From: Venturia oleaginea
Taxonomy: Eukaryota; Ascomycota; Dothideomycetes; Venturiales; Venturiaceae
Length of the DNA stretch: 64,000 nucleotides
Assembly (NCBI GenBank): GCA_013176395.1
Contig: JABMLP010000006.1
Location: forward strand, 806,001-870,000
Reading direction: 5' to 3'
Positions 1 to 9,872 of the stretch are shown piece after piece. The number at the start of each line of letters is the position of its first letter. Position 1 is the stretch's first letter. The notes under the pieces are model-generated. The model ran no database searches and was not told the origin of the DNA. It saw nothing but the letters and a program-made list of their open reading frames with translations. A program made the position numbers and the translations under genes.

Positions 1-96
1 AGAGGGCTTGGACCCTCCAGGTAATGATGGTTGATGGCCATTGAGGGTTGCTGTTTGAAATGATGTGTGTGATGAACCTTTGCGATAGGAGTTGCT

Positions 97-2007
97 GTGG
101 GACAACTTCCAACTCCATCTGTCACTGCTGCGGGTGCGGTTATTTCGCCAACTGATGAGTCTCCTCTCTCCTCTACACCAGTATCACCAGTCAATCCAGA
201 TCCAGCTCTATTTGCAGGGCCATCAGGGTCATCATACACGATGGAATATGGTCCAGAAAAGACGATTCTGAGCGACGAAATTCTCACCACCAAGCGTGTC
301 AGGAATCAATGTCATATTGGGCTTCTTACCACCACTGAAGATCTATCTGGTGTTACTTTAGGACTCACTCAAGCCCTATCTTTTGCCTCTGAGGTGAAAA
401 AGGTCCTGGTCAGTTCATTGCCTCCGCCACCAAAGCACTGGAAGGCGATGCTCAAACACCCTCACCACCAAGGATTCCTTAAGGCAACTCAGAAAGAGCA
501 TTCACGGATTAATGACCAAGGTACCTTTGAGCCAGTTGCATTACTACCTGAGGGCCATACAGCGATTCCAACTATGTGGGTTTGGACATACAAGCAAGAT
601 TCAGACGGATTCCTGGTATCATACAAAGCTAGATTGGTAGTCAGAGGCGATCTACAAGTCACTTACGCAGAGACCTCTGCAACTACCTTGGCCGCCAGAA
701 TCTTCCGTGCACTTATGGCCATCATCGCTTATTTCGGACTTGAAATGAGACAGTTTGACATTGTCAATGCATTCATCAACGCTATACTTGGAGATCTGGT
801 ATTCATTACCTATCCAGATGGCTTCCCTAGACCACCTGGTGGCTACATACGTCTCCGAAGAGCGTTATATGGCCTCAAGCAATCACCATATCTCTGGCAA
901 CAACACTTCACAAAGACCCTCCTCAAACTCGGACTCAAACTAGTTCCTGGAATCGATTGTCTCTTTACAAATGGCGGCCTCATTGTGCTGTTCTTTGTAG
1001 ATGACATTATTGTTGCTTGCCCTCCCTCTCAAATGCATCTTTTGAATGACTTTGAGACCGCCCTAGCCTCAGAATACGACATCAAACGGCTTGGTGAACC
1101 TCAATACTTCCTCGGGATTCGGATAATCAGGAACCTCAATGATCGCTCAATTGCACTCGTTCAAGATGCTTATATTGAAAAGATTTCTTCCCGATTTGGC
1201 CTAGACCATGGCAGAGATACCTGGTCACCAATGCCTGCAAGAGACCTTCCAAAGAATACATCAAAAGCCTCTCATTCTGACGTCCTCAATTATCAGATGA
1301 AGGTAGCCTCAATTGGTTTCGCTGCATACATCACCAGGGGCGATGTTGCCAAGGCTCATTCATTGCTTTGGGAGCATCTGCAAAACCCTAGCAAAGACCA
1401 TATTGACGCTGCCAATCAGTGTATTCGCTACTTATGGACCACCAGATTCTACGGATACCAATACAGAGGTGACTGTGACGCCACTGACTACTTTGTATGT
1501 TCATCCGATGCCAGCTTTGCAGATGACTTGGATACCAGACGTTCATCTGAAGGCTTCACCTTCTTCCTTTTCGGTGGAATCATCGATTGCAAGGCCATTA
1601 AACAAAAGACTGTCACTACCAGTTCCACGGAAGCAGAGTTACTCTCTCTAAGTTCAGCCGCACGCGAAATGATGTGGTGGAATCGATTCTTTGAAGCTAT
1701 TCAGTGCAACCTCCACCAGGGCAAGACTACCATCTTTTGCGATAATTGTCAAACCATCAGGCTTATGATGGATGACTCTCCTAAATTGCAGACCAAACTA
1801 CGCCACGTCGACATTCATCGCAGTTGGCTCAAAGATCAGGTTGCACTCGGAAATATCAATATTGAATGGCTTCCTACCAATGCCATGCCAGCAGATGGCC
1901 TCACCAAAATCCTCACGCCTCAAGCGCATTCACACTTCATCAAACTGCTCAGAATGGTGGACCCTGAGGAAGCCATCAAAGCCCTGAATGAGCCATTCAA
2001 TGGTTGA
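97..2007 (+). pseudogene. Ty1/copia Pol fragment: reverse transcriptase plus RNase H
   Basis: This 636-codon open frame is the C-terminal half of a copia-type polyprotein. Reverse transcriptase signatures run in order: FDIVNAFINA (first catalytic Asp), ALYGLKQSPYLW, and FFVDDIIVA, a copia form of the YVDD box. RNase H follows with SSDASFADD, SSTEAELLSLS and FCDNCQT, then a normal copia C-terminus. Gag, protease and integrase are absent. The same frame upstream of position 97 has stops (for example TAA at 22-24), so the polyprotein is frameshifted or truncated there. The rest of the element lies outside the window. The RT and RNase H part has no internal stop, so the copy is fairly young, but it cannot be autonomous as seen. 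The PPT-like run and putative 3' LTR near 2250 fit this orientation. Family assignment is secure; the true start is unknown. Confidence 0.9.
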
Positions 2008-2249
2008 ATTGCTCTCCGCCATTACTATCATCATTGCTATTATCATGGCGCTAGCTTATTTAGGCGAATGTACAGCTTCTTTTTATATGTTAAATGGTCT
2101 CCTTTGCTCATTTTGAGCCCTATCACTCATTTGGCTATTTTTTCACTTCTTTAGCTCGAATTACTTATATTTGTAACACCAAATCTGGCTCTATCACCAG
2201 TTTTTGGCACTTTATTTCAATGCAGAATCACTCTTTGATTCTGAGAGGG

Positions 2250-2450
2250 TGTGCTGCAATATGGTGGTAACACCAACTGTTTCAAAGTCGTTTCAAAACC
2301 TGTTTGCTCTCACTCTTGTTTGCTCGGTATCTCTGCGGTGTCAGAACCTATGTCAGTACACTCTCTTTGTATAGATAGCCCTCGTTTTCCACTCAGTTCG
2401 AGGGTTATGCAGTCACTCATTGAATTCATACTTTGTGTTGTTCCACTTCA
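2250..2450 (+). repeat. Putative 3' LTR of the copia element
   Basis: A purine-rich run (GAGAGGGTG, ending at about 2251) is followed by TGCTGCAATATGG, the usual order of polypurine tract and LTR start downstream of copia RNase H. A TATA-like TATAGATAGCCC lies near 2372. A plausible end is the CTTCA near 2450, after which the sequence turns protein-like. The 5' LTR is outside the window, so neither the ends nor a target duplication can be checked. The boundaries are estimates. Confidence 0.4.
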
Positions 2451-3632
2451 GATAGAACTTGCGTTGCCACCGCATTTTTCTATTACCAAACTCGCCAGTA
2501 TTAGCGATGCCTTCATCGCTATCATCCAAAAGAGTAGGGATCCAAGGGCCCAGGAGCTCTTAGATTCCTACAAGGCAATGTCTGATCAGTTGAAAGGAGT
2601 CATCCAAGGCAAGGCTTTATATGAGTGGATTGAGAGGAACAAGTAGGCTCTCTCTACCACACGATAGCTAAGAATGTACTAATAATCGGCAGTCAGCAAC
2701 GGAAGATTCCAGTGACTTGAAAACACCAACCTCGTCGCAATAAGAACGCGATTATCGACACGGTCTACGAGACCTTCCCTGCCTTTGAATGCTGCGAAGA
2801 TGACCGGCCAGTAGTCAACGCTGTACGAATCAAGATTGACGATATGCGAGGCTATGGCGGCCGAAATCGAGATCGTGACACCTCGGCGGCAAGGTCTTCC
2901 CCTATACCAGCAACACCTCGACAAACATTAAGGGCAGGCTCCATAGCATCCTCTACAACGTCCAGTTTCCCTATGCCTGGTGGTGGTAACCAGAACGTAC
3001 CTCGTATACCCGAAGCCCTAATGGTACCTAACCAGTCCATTCATGCTGTAGAGAGGGAATCTTCAGCCCAATCTCACCACAAAGAAGTCGTTATCCCGAC
3101 AACTGAACCTACTGAAGTCGAAAATGAGGTTACCGAGACCCCTCACAAAGGCTACGGCAATAGCTATGGCAATGGTAGCAACCATAGTGATGATGAGGCC
3201 GCCGAATTACCACGAAAAAGAGGCCGCCCTCCGAAGGCTCGTATGACTGCAACCACTCGCCGCCATACACAATCTGGGTACGTCTCTGGCAGCGATATTG
3301 AGGGGACATTGGATAACACAGTTAGTGATGATGACTACGAGAATGCCAACCCTATCACGCCTTACAATCCTCGCTCTTCAAGTCGCCATAGAACGCCATC
3401 AGTCAGGGTCAAAGATAACGAGAAAACAGAGAAGATTCTGGCTAGGATGAAGCCGGAATCTACGAAAGAGAGAGTGGCCAAGAGGGCTAAGATTGATGAC
3501 ACTGTGAGCGCTGCAATGGCGGCATTAAGAGAGATAGATCCGGAGATTAATATTGAGTTGCCACAACTGGCGGATGACGAGGAATGGTCAATTGACCCTA
3601 GGGGCTTTGCTACACATTACGGAGAGACATAG
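2451..3632 (+). pseudogene. AT-hook protein gene remnant, possibly cut by the copia element
   Basis: Two coding-like pieces follow the copia LTR. The first, about 2455-2646, reads as a helical segment ending in ALYEWIERNK. A possible intron starts at GTAGGC (2644), with a TACTAAT branch site and an acceptor near 2693. The second piece reads openly from about 2730 to the stop at 3632, and its first ATG is at 2844. It is Ser/Pro/Glu-rich and contains RKRGRPPKAR (codons near 3215-3240), a classic AT-hook for minor-groove DNA binding, followed by a basic stretch and an acidic C-terminus. I could not join the two pieces in one frame with a convincing splice. The N-terminus would lie beyond the copia insertion. 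The likely role is a DNA-binding nuclear protein, inferred from the AT-hook alone. It could also be cargo of an unrecognised repeat. Confidence 0.4.
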
Positions 3633-4058
3633 TACTTATACAAGGAGAATATTGAGCTGTAGATAACGCATTGTAGTGGTGGAGTTCAAAAAGTTGTGAT
3701 TTTGAGTTCGAAATATTGACACAAAATGTTCGGATGGCAACACCTTCACGTGACTTTTTTTTTGAACTGAAATCGCTGTAAAATTTAGCCCAGGATGGAT
3801 CGCACTGTTTGGTTTATTTGGATAAATAAATCAAATTAAAATGACAGTGTGACGGCACGGCACGTGATCTTTAAATCACGTGCCGTGGCTCGTGCACTTT
3901 CTCTACTTAGTCGGAGTTTCCTTACGAAACTCAAAAACACCACAACAGCGAGAACTGAGATCTTTGAAACTGAATAATTATAACGCAAATACACATCGCC
4001 TCAAGAGGGCTCAGGTTGTTCTAGGCTCGACGCGTCGCCCAGCGCGTAGAAACGAGAG

Positions 4059-5688
4059 ATGACAATACCGTGGCCTCAAGAGGTGGTCTGGCCGACCGGA
4101 CTTCATGAGCACGCTACACAACTTACAAGGCACCTTCGAAACGCATTACTCTACCTCGAAAGCGGACAGGCTCTACCTGTACCCCCAGACCAAGTAAAGG
4201 CAATTATCACGACGATGCTGCCCTTGATTGCAAAGGCCCAAAGGACCCCCGATATGACAACCGTCCACGATCAACTACGCATTATACACACTGAGATGAC
4301 TCAAGACACAAAGGAAACGGCGAAGGAGATAGCTGGGATAAAGGGAGAACTTAAAGCTGAGAACAGACACACAGAAGAACATCACTATTGGTGAGGAAGC
4401 GAAAACGGCAGCGAAAGAGGCAACAGAGGTGAGCAAGACCGTTGCAGGAATAGCGAGTGATATCAAGAACAAAGGGACACAATTCCAAACAGGCATGCCA
4501 ATGAGCTATGCTGCTGCCGCTACCCGAGGAGGGCTAGCTACAAGCACACATAGCATACAAACCCAAAGTGTCAAGACTCCCGCGACGGTCCGACGTGAGA
4601 TTATCGTAAACATCAGGAACGCACAAACGATCCAGAGCCTGCGCGCAATGAATCCACGCAATTTAAAAGCCCACGTTGACCGAGCCATTTCCCAAAGTCA
4701 AAACGAACATATAGCCAATCTAAAGATCATGTCTGCTAACCAGCTCAAAAGCGGAGATCTGAGCATCAGAACGGCGACAAATAGTGAAATGCAGCTTCTC
4801 AGACAATTCACGGAGGACTGGACCCCACGTATTGGAAACGGGACGTCAGTACGAAATCCAACGTATGGCGTTCTTGTACATGGCATACGTACTAGTACGA
4901 TGAATACAGACAAATTCGAGGAAACTAGAGACGCCATTCTGCAAGACAATAAGCCGTTTATTCCAACCGCGGACATCAAATACATTGGATGGTTGACCCG
5001 GAAGGCGCCAACAAAAGCGATGTCGTCGGTCATCATTGAGTTCACCAAGCCTGAGGACGCAAACAAGATCATCGATGAAGGTCTGGTGTGGCAAGGGGAG
5101 ATGTGTCAAAGCGAACGATATGAGAGACAATGCCGACTGAAGCAGTGCTTTCAGTGCTACAAATACGGCCACATAGGAACTCAATGCAAAGCAGCGAAAA
5201 CATGTGGCTACTGTGCGCAAGAACATAGTTCTAGGGACTGCCCTTCGAAGACTGGACAGACCACACCTAGGAAATGCGCCAACTGCCAGGGAGCCCATGA
5301 AGCATGGAGTCAACAATGCCCAACTAGGAAGGAGGAACTCACTCGGACAAAGGCAGCGTACGCGAACAGACCTCGGTATCACCCTACGATGTTCACCTGT
5401 GATGAAATACCTATTCAAAATTCCGCCCGAGAACCTCCTGGAAGAACGAGGTCAACCACAGACCTGACCTCACGCCAAGGGCCAAGGACCAGAGGGATGC
5501 AACTATTACCTGGAAATGGACAAAAGAGACCTGCTCCAGGAGACAAGGAGAACGAAGGATCACACCAGAGTCAAAGGCCACAAAGAGCAACGAAGATGTC
5601 GAGGAGGGCGCTTGAGGCGCTAGAGGGCAATACCCTAACATGTAGAAACACACAATACATGGAAATCGATGAGGACTCGGATCTATGA
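4059..5688 (+). pseudogene. LINE ORF1, zinc-knuckle protein, frameshifted
   Basis: The ATG at 4059 opens a frame of 111 codons that stops at 4394. The same protein continues one frame over from about 4369 to 5688. The switch falls in a coiled-coil-like A/E/K-rich region and is most simply a one-base indel between about 4360 and 4390. The second part carries three CCHC-type knuckles: CFQCYKYGHIGTQC, CGYCAQEHSSRDC and CANCQGAHEAWSQQC. These are the RNA-binding nucleocapsid motif of Tad, Jockey and I-type ORF1 proteins. The protein would coat element RNA and chaperone target-primed reverse transcription. Its stop (TGA 5686-5688) overlaps the ORF2 start as ATGA, typical of coupled termination and reinitiation. 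A programmed frameshift cannot be excluded, but I see no slippery heptamer and pseudoknot signal. Confidence 0.8.
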
Positions 5689-8600
5689 AAGAGAAGGACC
5701 AACTTAATATACTACAGTACAACGTACGCAAATCAAGGGATACGGTTATGGCAACTCTACTCCGTGATCCAAGAGTAGCAGAATACGATATTATTGCTAT
5801 CCAAGAACCGTGGCGCAACCCCTTCATGTCGACAACACACCACCCAGCGAAGAATATATTCCACTTATACTATCCGACAACGAACAAGGAGGATGGCCCA
5901 GCAAGGGTGTGTTTCTTTGTCAACAAAAGGCTAGACCACGGCAGCCTGCAATTCGAACAGCACACAAGAGACGTCTGCTCATTGAGAATCAGTATCAGCA
6001 ATGGCGATCAAACAGAAAACGAGCTGGTAATACACAACGTCTACAATACGGTCCAAAACATGCCAAACCGCATCAGCTCACTGCCGACCCTAAGAGCTCG
6101 ATTGGAGGAACACGCGCTGAAAGAACAGATGGTATTAGGCGACTTGAACTTACACCATAGAATGTGGGGCGGAGCGCAGGTCGCACACGAAGACCGAGAA
6201 GCGGAAGAACTTATCGAAATTATGGAGAGATTTGATATGTCAAGCATGCTGCAGCCCGGAACGGTAACGTACGAAGAAGGCAGCAGCAGGACGACGATTG
6301 ATATGTGCTGGATGACATTAGGCTTGATTGACAGGACCATCAGTAGCAGAGTAGACAGAGAGCTAGACCACGACTCAGACCACCTCCCCATCAGCATCAT
6401 ACTGGATCTCCGGACGCGCTCCACGGAAATCAGGCCAGGATGCAACTGGAAACTCCTAGACTGCAAGGAGTTCTGCGGGACGCTCAGAGACACCCTACCG
6501 GCACGAAGGAGACCAAGGACGAAAGCAGCGCTAGACATGTACACGATGGAGTTAGTCAAAGCGATCAAAGATGCAGCAGCGAAGACAATTCCCCTCACAA
6601 GACCATGCACCAAGGCGAAAGAGGGATGGGACGGAACATGCTCGAGAGCATTGGCAGATACAAAACGTCTAAGGCGCATACACGAGAGAAGACACACGGA
6701 GGAGACATGGGAAAACTACCGCGAGGCGAGGAACCACAAGACACGGACGATCAAGAAGGCGCTTCGGCAAGCACACAGAGACCGCGTAGAAATGGCAGCA
6801 AGCTCCACTGAATCCCTCTGGAAAATAGCCAAGTGGGCGCGCAATAGAGAAAGCCAGCCCCCAAGTGTGACGCCAATTATCAAGTGTCCGACGACCGGCA
6901 ACCAGGCTACTACACCCTCGGCAAAAACGATTCTCCTTCGGGACGCCTTCTTCCCAGCACCGCCAGAAGCAGACCTCGACGATCTACAGGATGCAAGATA
7001 TGATGATTGTATACCAATGCCAAACGTTACTGAGAAGGAGGTACTGGACGCAATACAAGCAGCGTCACCCTTCAAGGCCCCGGGACCGGATGGGATCCCA
7101 AACAAGGCCTTACAGACGGCATCTTATATGTTGGTGGGACACCTGGCGACAATCATGAACCAGAGCCTACAACTGGGCCACTACCCGACACATTTCCAAA
7201 GCTCGACCACGGTAGTGCTACGCAAACCAGGGAAGGACGACTACTCGACTCCAAAGGCATACCGACCTATTGCGCTCCTGAATACGATTGGCAAGGCCAT
7301 GGACGCAGTAATCGCTAAGAGACTTAGCTACCTGGTGGAAACACACCAAGTCATCCCAAGGATGCACATGGGAGGCAGGAAGTTAAGGTCAACGGAACAC
7401 GCACTACACGCTGTAATCGAGAGAATCTACAACGCTTGGAACAACGGAAAAGGACAAGTCGCTAGCCTGCTGCTCCTTGACGTGTCAGGCGCCTTCGACA
7501 ACGTATCCCACAAGAGACTCCTACACAATCTTCGGAAAAGAAAAGTTGATGAGAGAACAGTACGATGGATTGCTAGCTTCCTGAGCGATAGACGCACGCG
7601 AATTGTCATCGATGGCTACGAATCTGACGAGTACACGGTTGAGACTGGGGTACCACAGGGATCGCCCCTATCCCCCATCTTATACATATTCTACAACTCT
7701 GACCTTATTGAGCAATGCGACTCAGGCGACGATACTGCAGCTACAGGCTATATCGATGACGCAGCCATACTTACATGGGGCAACACAACAGAAGAAACGT
7801 GCAAGAAACTCGAAAACGCGCTGGAAAAGGCAAACTGTTGGGCAAAGACACATGCATCAAAATTCGCCCCAGAAAAGTTCCAACTGACACACTTCACAAG
7901 AAGACGCACCCGTATAAACACACAACAGCCCGTTCAAACGGCATGGGGATGCATTGCGCCTAAGACAACGTGCAAATATCTAGGCGTGACGCTAGACAGC
8001 AAACTCCAATGGAAGGAACACATCGAAGAAATCAAGCGGAAAACTACAAAAACAGTGAACGCACTGTGCTCTCTGGGCAGCTCAACATGGGGCGTCAGTC
8101 TGCTAGATATGCGAAAAATCTACCGCGGAGTAGTAGTCCCTCAGATGATGTACGCGTGTTCAATCTGGTCGAATTCAGGAATGAGGGGAAAACCATACAC
8201 GAGAAAAACGCTCGACACACTTCAGTCAATCCAAGCACGTGCAGCACGAATTATCTGTGGAGCGTTCAAAGCGACATCCAGAGTCGCCCTCGACATAGAG
8301 ACCTACCTGCTCCCAGTCGAACAACAAATCTGGAAACACAACACTGAAACCCTCAGCCGTATACTCACGTGCCAAGACCTCCCTAAACTGCTAGATACTC
8401 AATTCGGAGAACCAAGGTCAAGACAACGAGCAAGCTACGATAGCCCATTATACAACATATATCGAGACGCCGAAGAGAAAGGAGCAGCAAATCTCGACAA
8501 GCGAGAGACAATCCCGCCGTTCGTAGCAGCACCATGGTGGCAAGGCCCAAAGACACATATCGCACCAAGCGATGAAGCGGCACACTCTGAGCACGACTCC

Positions 8601-9566
8601 GTCACTAGAGTCGAGGGTAATATTTGCATCTATACAGATGGGAGTAGCATAGACGGACATATAGGAGCTGCAGCAGTCTGGCCGCTGAAAAGACAGACGA
8701 GAAGCACGTATATGGGCCCTGAGACGACCTCCACGGTGTACGCAGCTGAACTTCAAGGAATAAATCTAGCGCTGCATATGGTTCAAACAGACATCGAGGC
8801 AGGAAACGAACGGAGAGACATCAATATCTTCACCGACAACCAGGCAGCGATACGCTCGCTGACAAGGCCGGAAGGCCGATCAGGAGCATACATTGTCAAG
8901 CGGGTTGTACAACGGATCACACAACTTCACGAGTACGGAGCTATCGTGAACATCCGATGGATCCCTGCCCACGAGGGAATTGACGGGAACGAGGCCGCTG
9001 ACCAAGCCGCCAGGGAGGCCACTGGATGGAGAGAAGACGGAGAGAAAGGACCAAGAGCTGATATGCCACCGGAACTGTACCCGCTAAGAACGACAATCAA
9101 GACGTGGTGCTGGAAGGTAGTGAATAAACAATGGTTGACTAGCTGGAAATCCGAGACAAAGGGGAAAGCCACGAGGAGATACACACCTAAGCCTACTAAA
9201 AGGGTGCTCCAACTCCATCAAGACCGGAGCAAGCGAGAAAGTGCGATCCTCGTACAGATGAGAACTGAAAAGATAGGGCTCAAGGCCTTCCTCTTCAGCC
9301 GACGTGTCCAAGGTATCCCAGACTCTAGGTGTGACTGCCGTGAAGGGATGCAGACCGTAGCCCATATCCTCCTGGAATGCCGCAAGTTCCGGGACATCCG
9401 GAGAGACGAGTTGGGCCGCTTCCCAGGACGAAACAACCTCCGGAATATCTTGACTACGCATAAGTTAGCCACAAAAGCTATCAGATTCATGGAACAGACG
9501 CGGGTCCTTGGGCATAGTGGGATCGAAAACGCGCAGACGACGCTGAGCATTGAGGGGAGACTGTAG
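5685..9566 (+). CDS. LINE ORF2: APE endonuclease, reverse transcriptase, RNase H
   Basis: This is an uninterrupted 1293-residue protein. Residues 1-240 are an apurinic-type endonuclease, with LQYNVRKS, the metal-binding Glu in IQEPW, GDLNLHH and SDHLPI. Reverse transcriptase begins near FKAPGPDGIPNKA (about residue 464) and includes LLLDVSGAFDN, TGVPQGSPLSPILY and the catalytic YIDD at 689-692. RNase H follows, with YTDGSS (Asp 985), AELQGINLAL, FTDNQAA and the HEGIDGNEAAD box. A C-terminal CCHC knuckle, CDCREG...HILLEC, starts near residue 1216. All catalytic motifs I can check are present, so this ORF could supply enzyme in trans to the short elements at 9873 and 14970. The start is fixed by its ATGA overlap with the ORF1 stop. 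The APE-RT-RNaseH order fits the Tad or I groups; the exact clade needs a tree. Confidence 0.93.
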   Translation: MKEKDQLNILQYNVRKSRDTVMATLLRDPRVAEYDIIAIQEPWRNPFMSTTHHPAKNIFHLYYPTTNKEDGPARVCFFVNKRLDHGSLQFEQHTRDVCSLRISISNGDQTENELVIHNVYNTVQNMPNRISSLPTLRARLEEHALKEQMVLGDLNLHHRMWGGAQVAHEDREAEELIEIMERFDMSSMLQPGTVTYEEGSSRTTIDMCWMTLGLIDRTISSRVDRELDHDSDHLPISIILDLRTRSTEIRPGCNWKLLDCKEFCGTLRDTLPARRRPRTKAALDMYTMELVKAIKDAAAKTIPLTRPCTKAKEGWDGTCSRALADTKRLRRIHERRHTEETWENYREARNHKTRTIKKALRQAHRDRVEMAASSTESLWKIAKWARNRESQPPSVTPIIKCPTTGNQATTPSAKTILLRDAFFPAPPEADLDDLQDARYDDCIPMPNVTEKEVLDAIQAASPFKAPGPDGIPNKALQTASYMLVGHLATIMNQSLQLGHYPTHFQSSTTVVLRKPGKDDYSTPKAYRPIALLNTIGKAMDAVIAKRLSYLVETHQVIPRMHMGGRKLRSTEHALHAVIERIYNAWNNGKGQVASLLLLDVSGAFDNVSHKRLLHNLRKRKVDERTVRWIASFLSDRRTRIVIDGYESDEYTVETGVPQGSPLSPILYIFYNSDLIEQCDSGDDTAATGYIDDAAILTWGNTTEETCKKLENALEKANCWAKTHASKFAPEKFQLTHFTRRRTRINTQQPVQTAWGCIAPKTTCKYLGVTLDSKLQWKEHIEEIKRKTTKTVNALCSLGSSTWGVSLLDMRKIYRGVVVPQMMYACSIWSNSGMRGKPYTRKTLDTLQSIQARAARIICGAFKATSRVALDIETYLLPVEQQIWKHNTETLSRILTCQDLPKLLDTQFGEPRSRQRASYDSPLYNIYRDAEEKGAANLDKRETIPPFVAAPWWQGPKTHIAPSDEAAHSEHDSVTRVEGNICIYTDGSSIDGHIGAAAVWPLKRQTRSTYMGPETTSTVYAAELQGINLALHMVQTDIEAGNERRDINIFTDNQAAIRSLTRPEGRSGAYIVKRVVQRITQLHEYGAIVNIRWIPAHEGIDGNEAADQAAREATGWREDGEKGPRADMPPELYPLRTTIKTWCWKVVNKQWLTSWKSETKGKATRRYTPKPTKRVLQLHQDRSKRESAILVQMRTEKIGLKAFLFSRRVQGIPDSRCDCREGMQTVAHILLECRKFRDIRRDELGRFPGRNNLRNILTTHKLATKAIRFMEQTRVLGHSGIENAQTTLSIEGRL

Positions 9567-9872
9567 GTAGACGGAAAGCGAAATATGAGGCATTGCCTCC
9601 CGGAATCTAGATAGCACAGATGTACTGGTAGAACAACCGATATTTACAAGAGCCATTGGGCATTTGGAAATAGTGGTTGAGGGAAAAGAGGGGGGATCGA
9701 GGGGATAGCTGGTCTTGTTTTGGTAAGCAGGGCGAAGTGGGACGTGGTAGATCATATCACGTGTCGGCTGTCTGATGAAGTCCCCCTAACCGGGCATAGC
9801 TGCGTGATTAAGCGGCTGCAACCGAGTAGGATAAAATCAATCAATCAATCAATCAACCTTACGAAACTCTTA

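Larger units (their letters stand above)
3933..9856 (+). mobile_element. Tad/I-type LINE, about 5.9 kb, nearly full length
   Basis: This non-LTR retrotransposon has a short 5' leader, ORF1 (zinc-knuckle nucleocapsid-like), ORF2 (endonuclease, RT, RNase H) and a roughly 290-bp 3' UTR ending in a TCAA simple repeat near 9837-9856. It is flanked by a 13-bp target duplication, CCTTACGAAACTC, at 3920-3932 and 9857-9869. The presence of the 5' leader and both ORFs shows this copy is not 5'-truncated. Base composition and codons are not mutated towards A+T in the way repeat-induced point mutation would leave them. ORF2 is intact, but ORF1 carries a frameshift. The target is the gypsy LTR described above. 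Confidence 0.88.
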
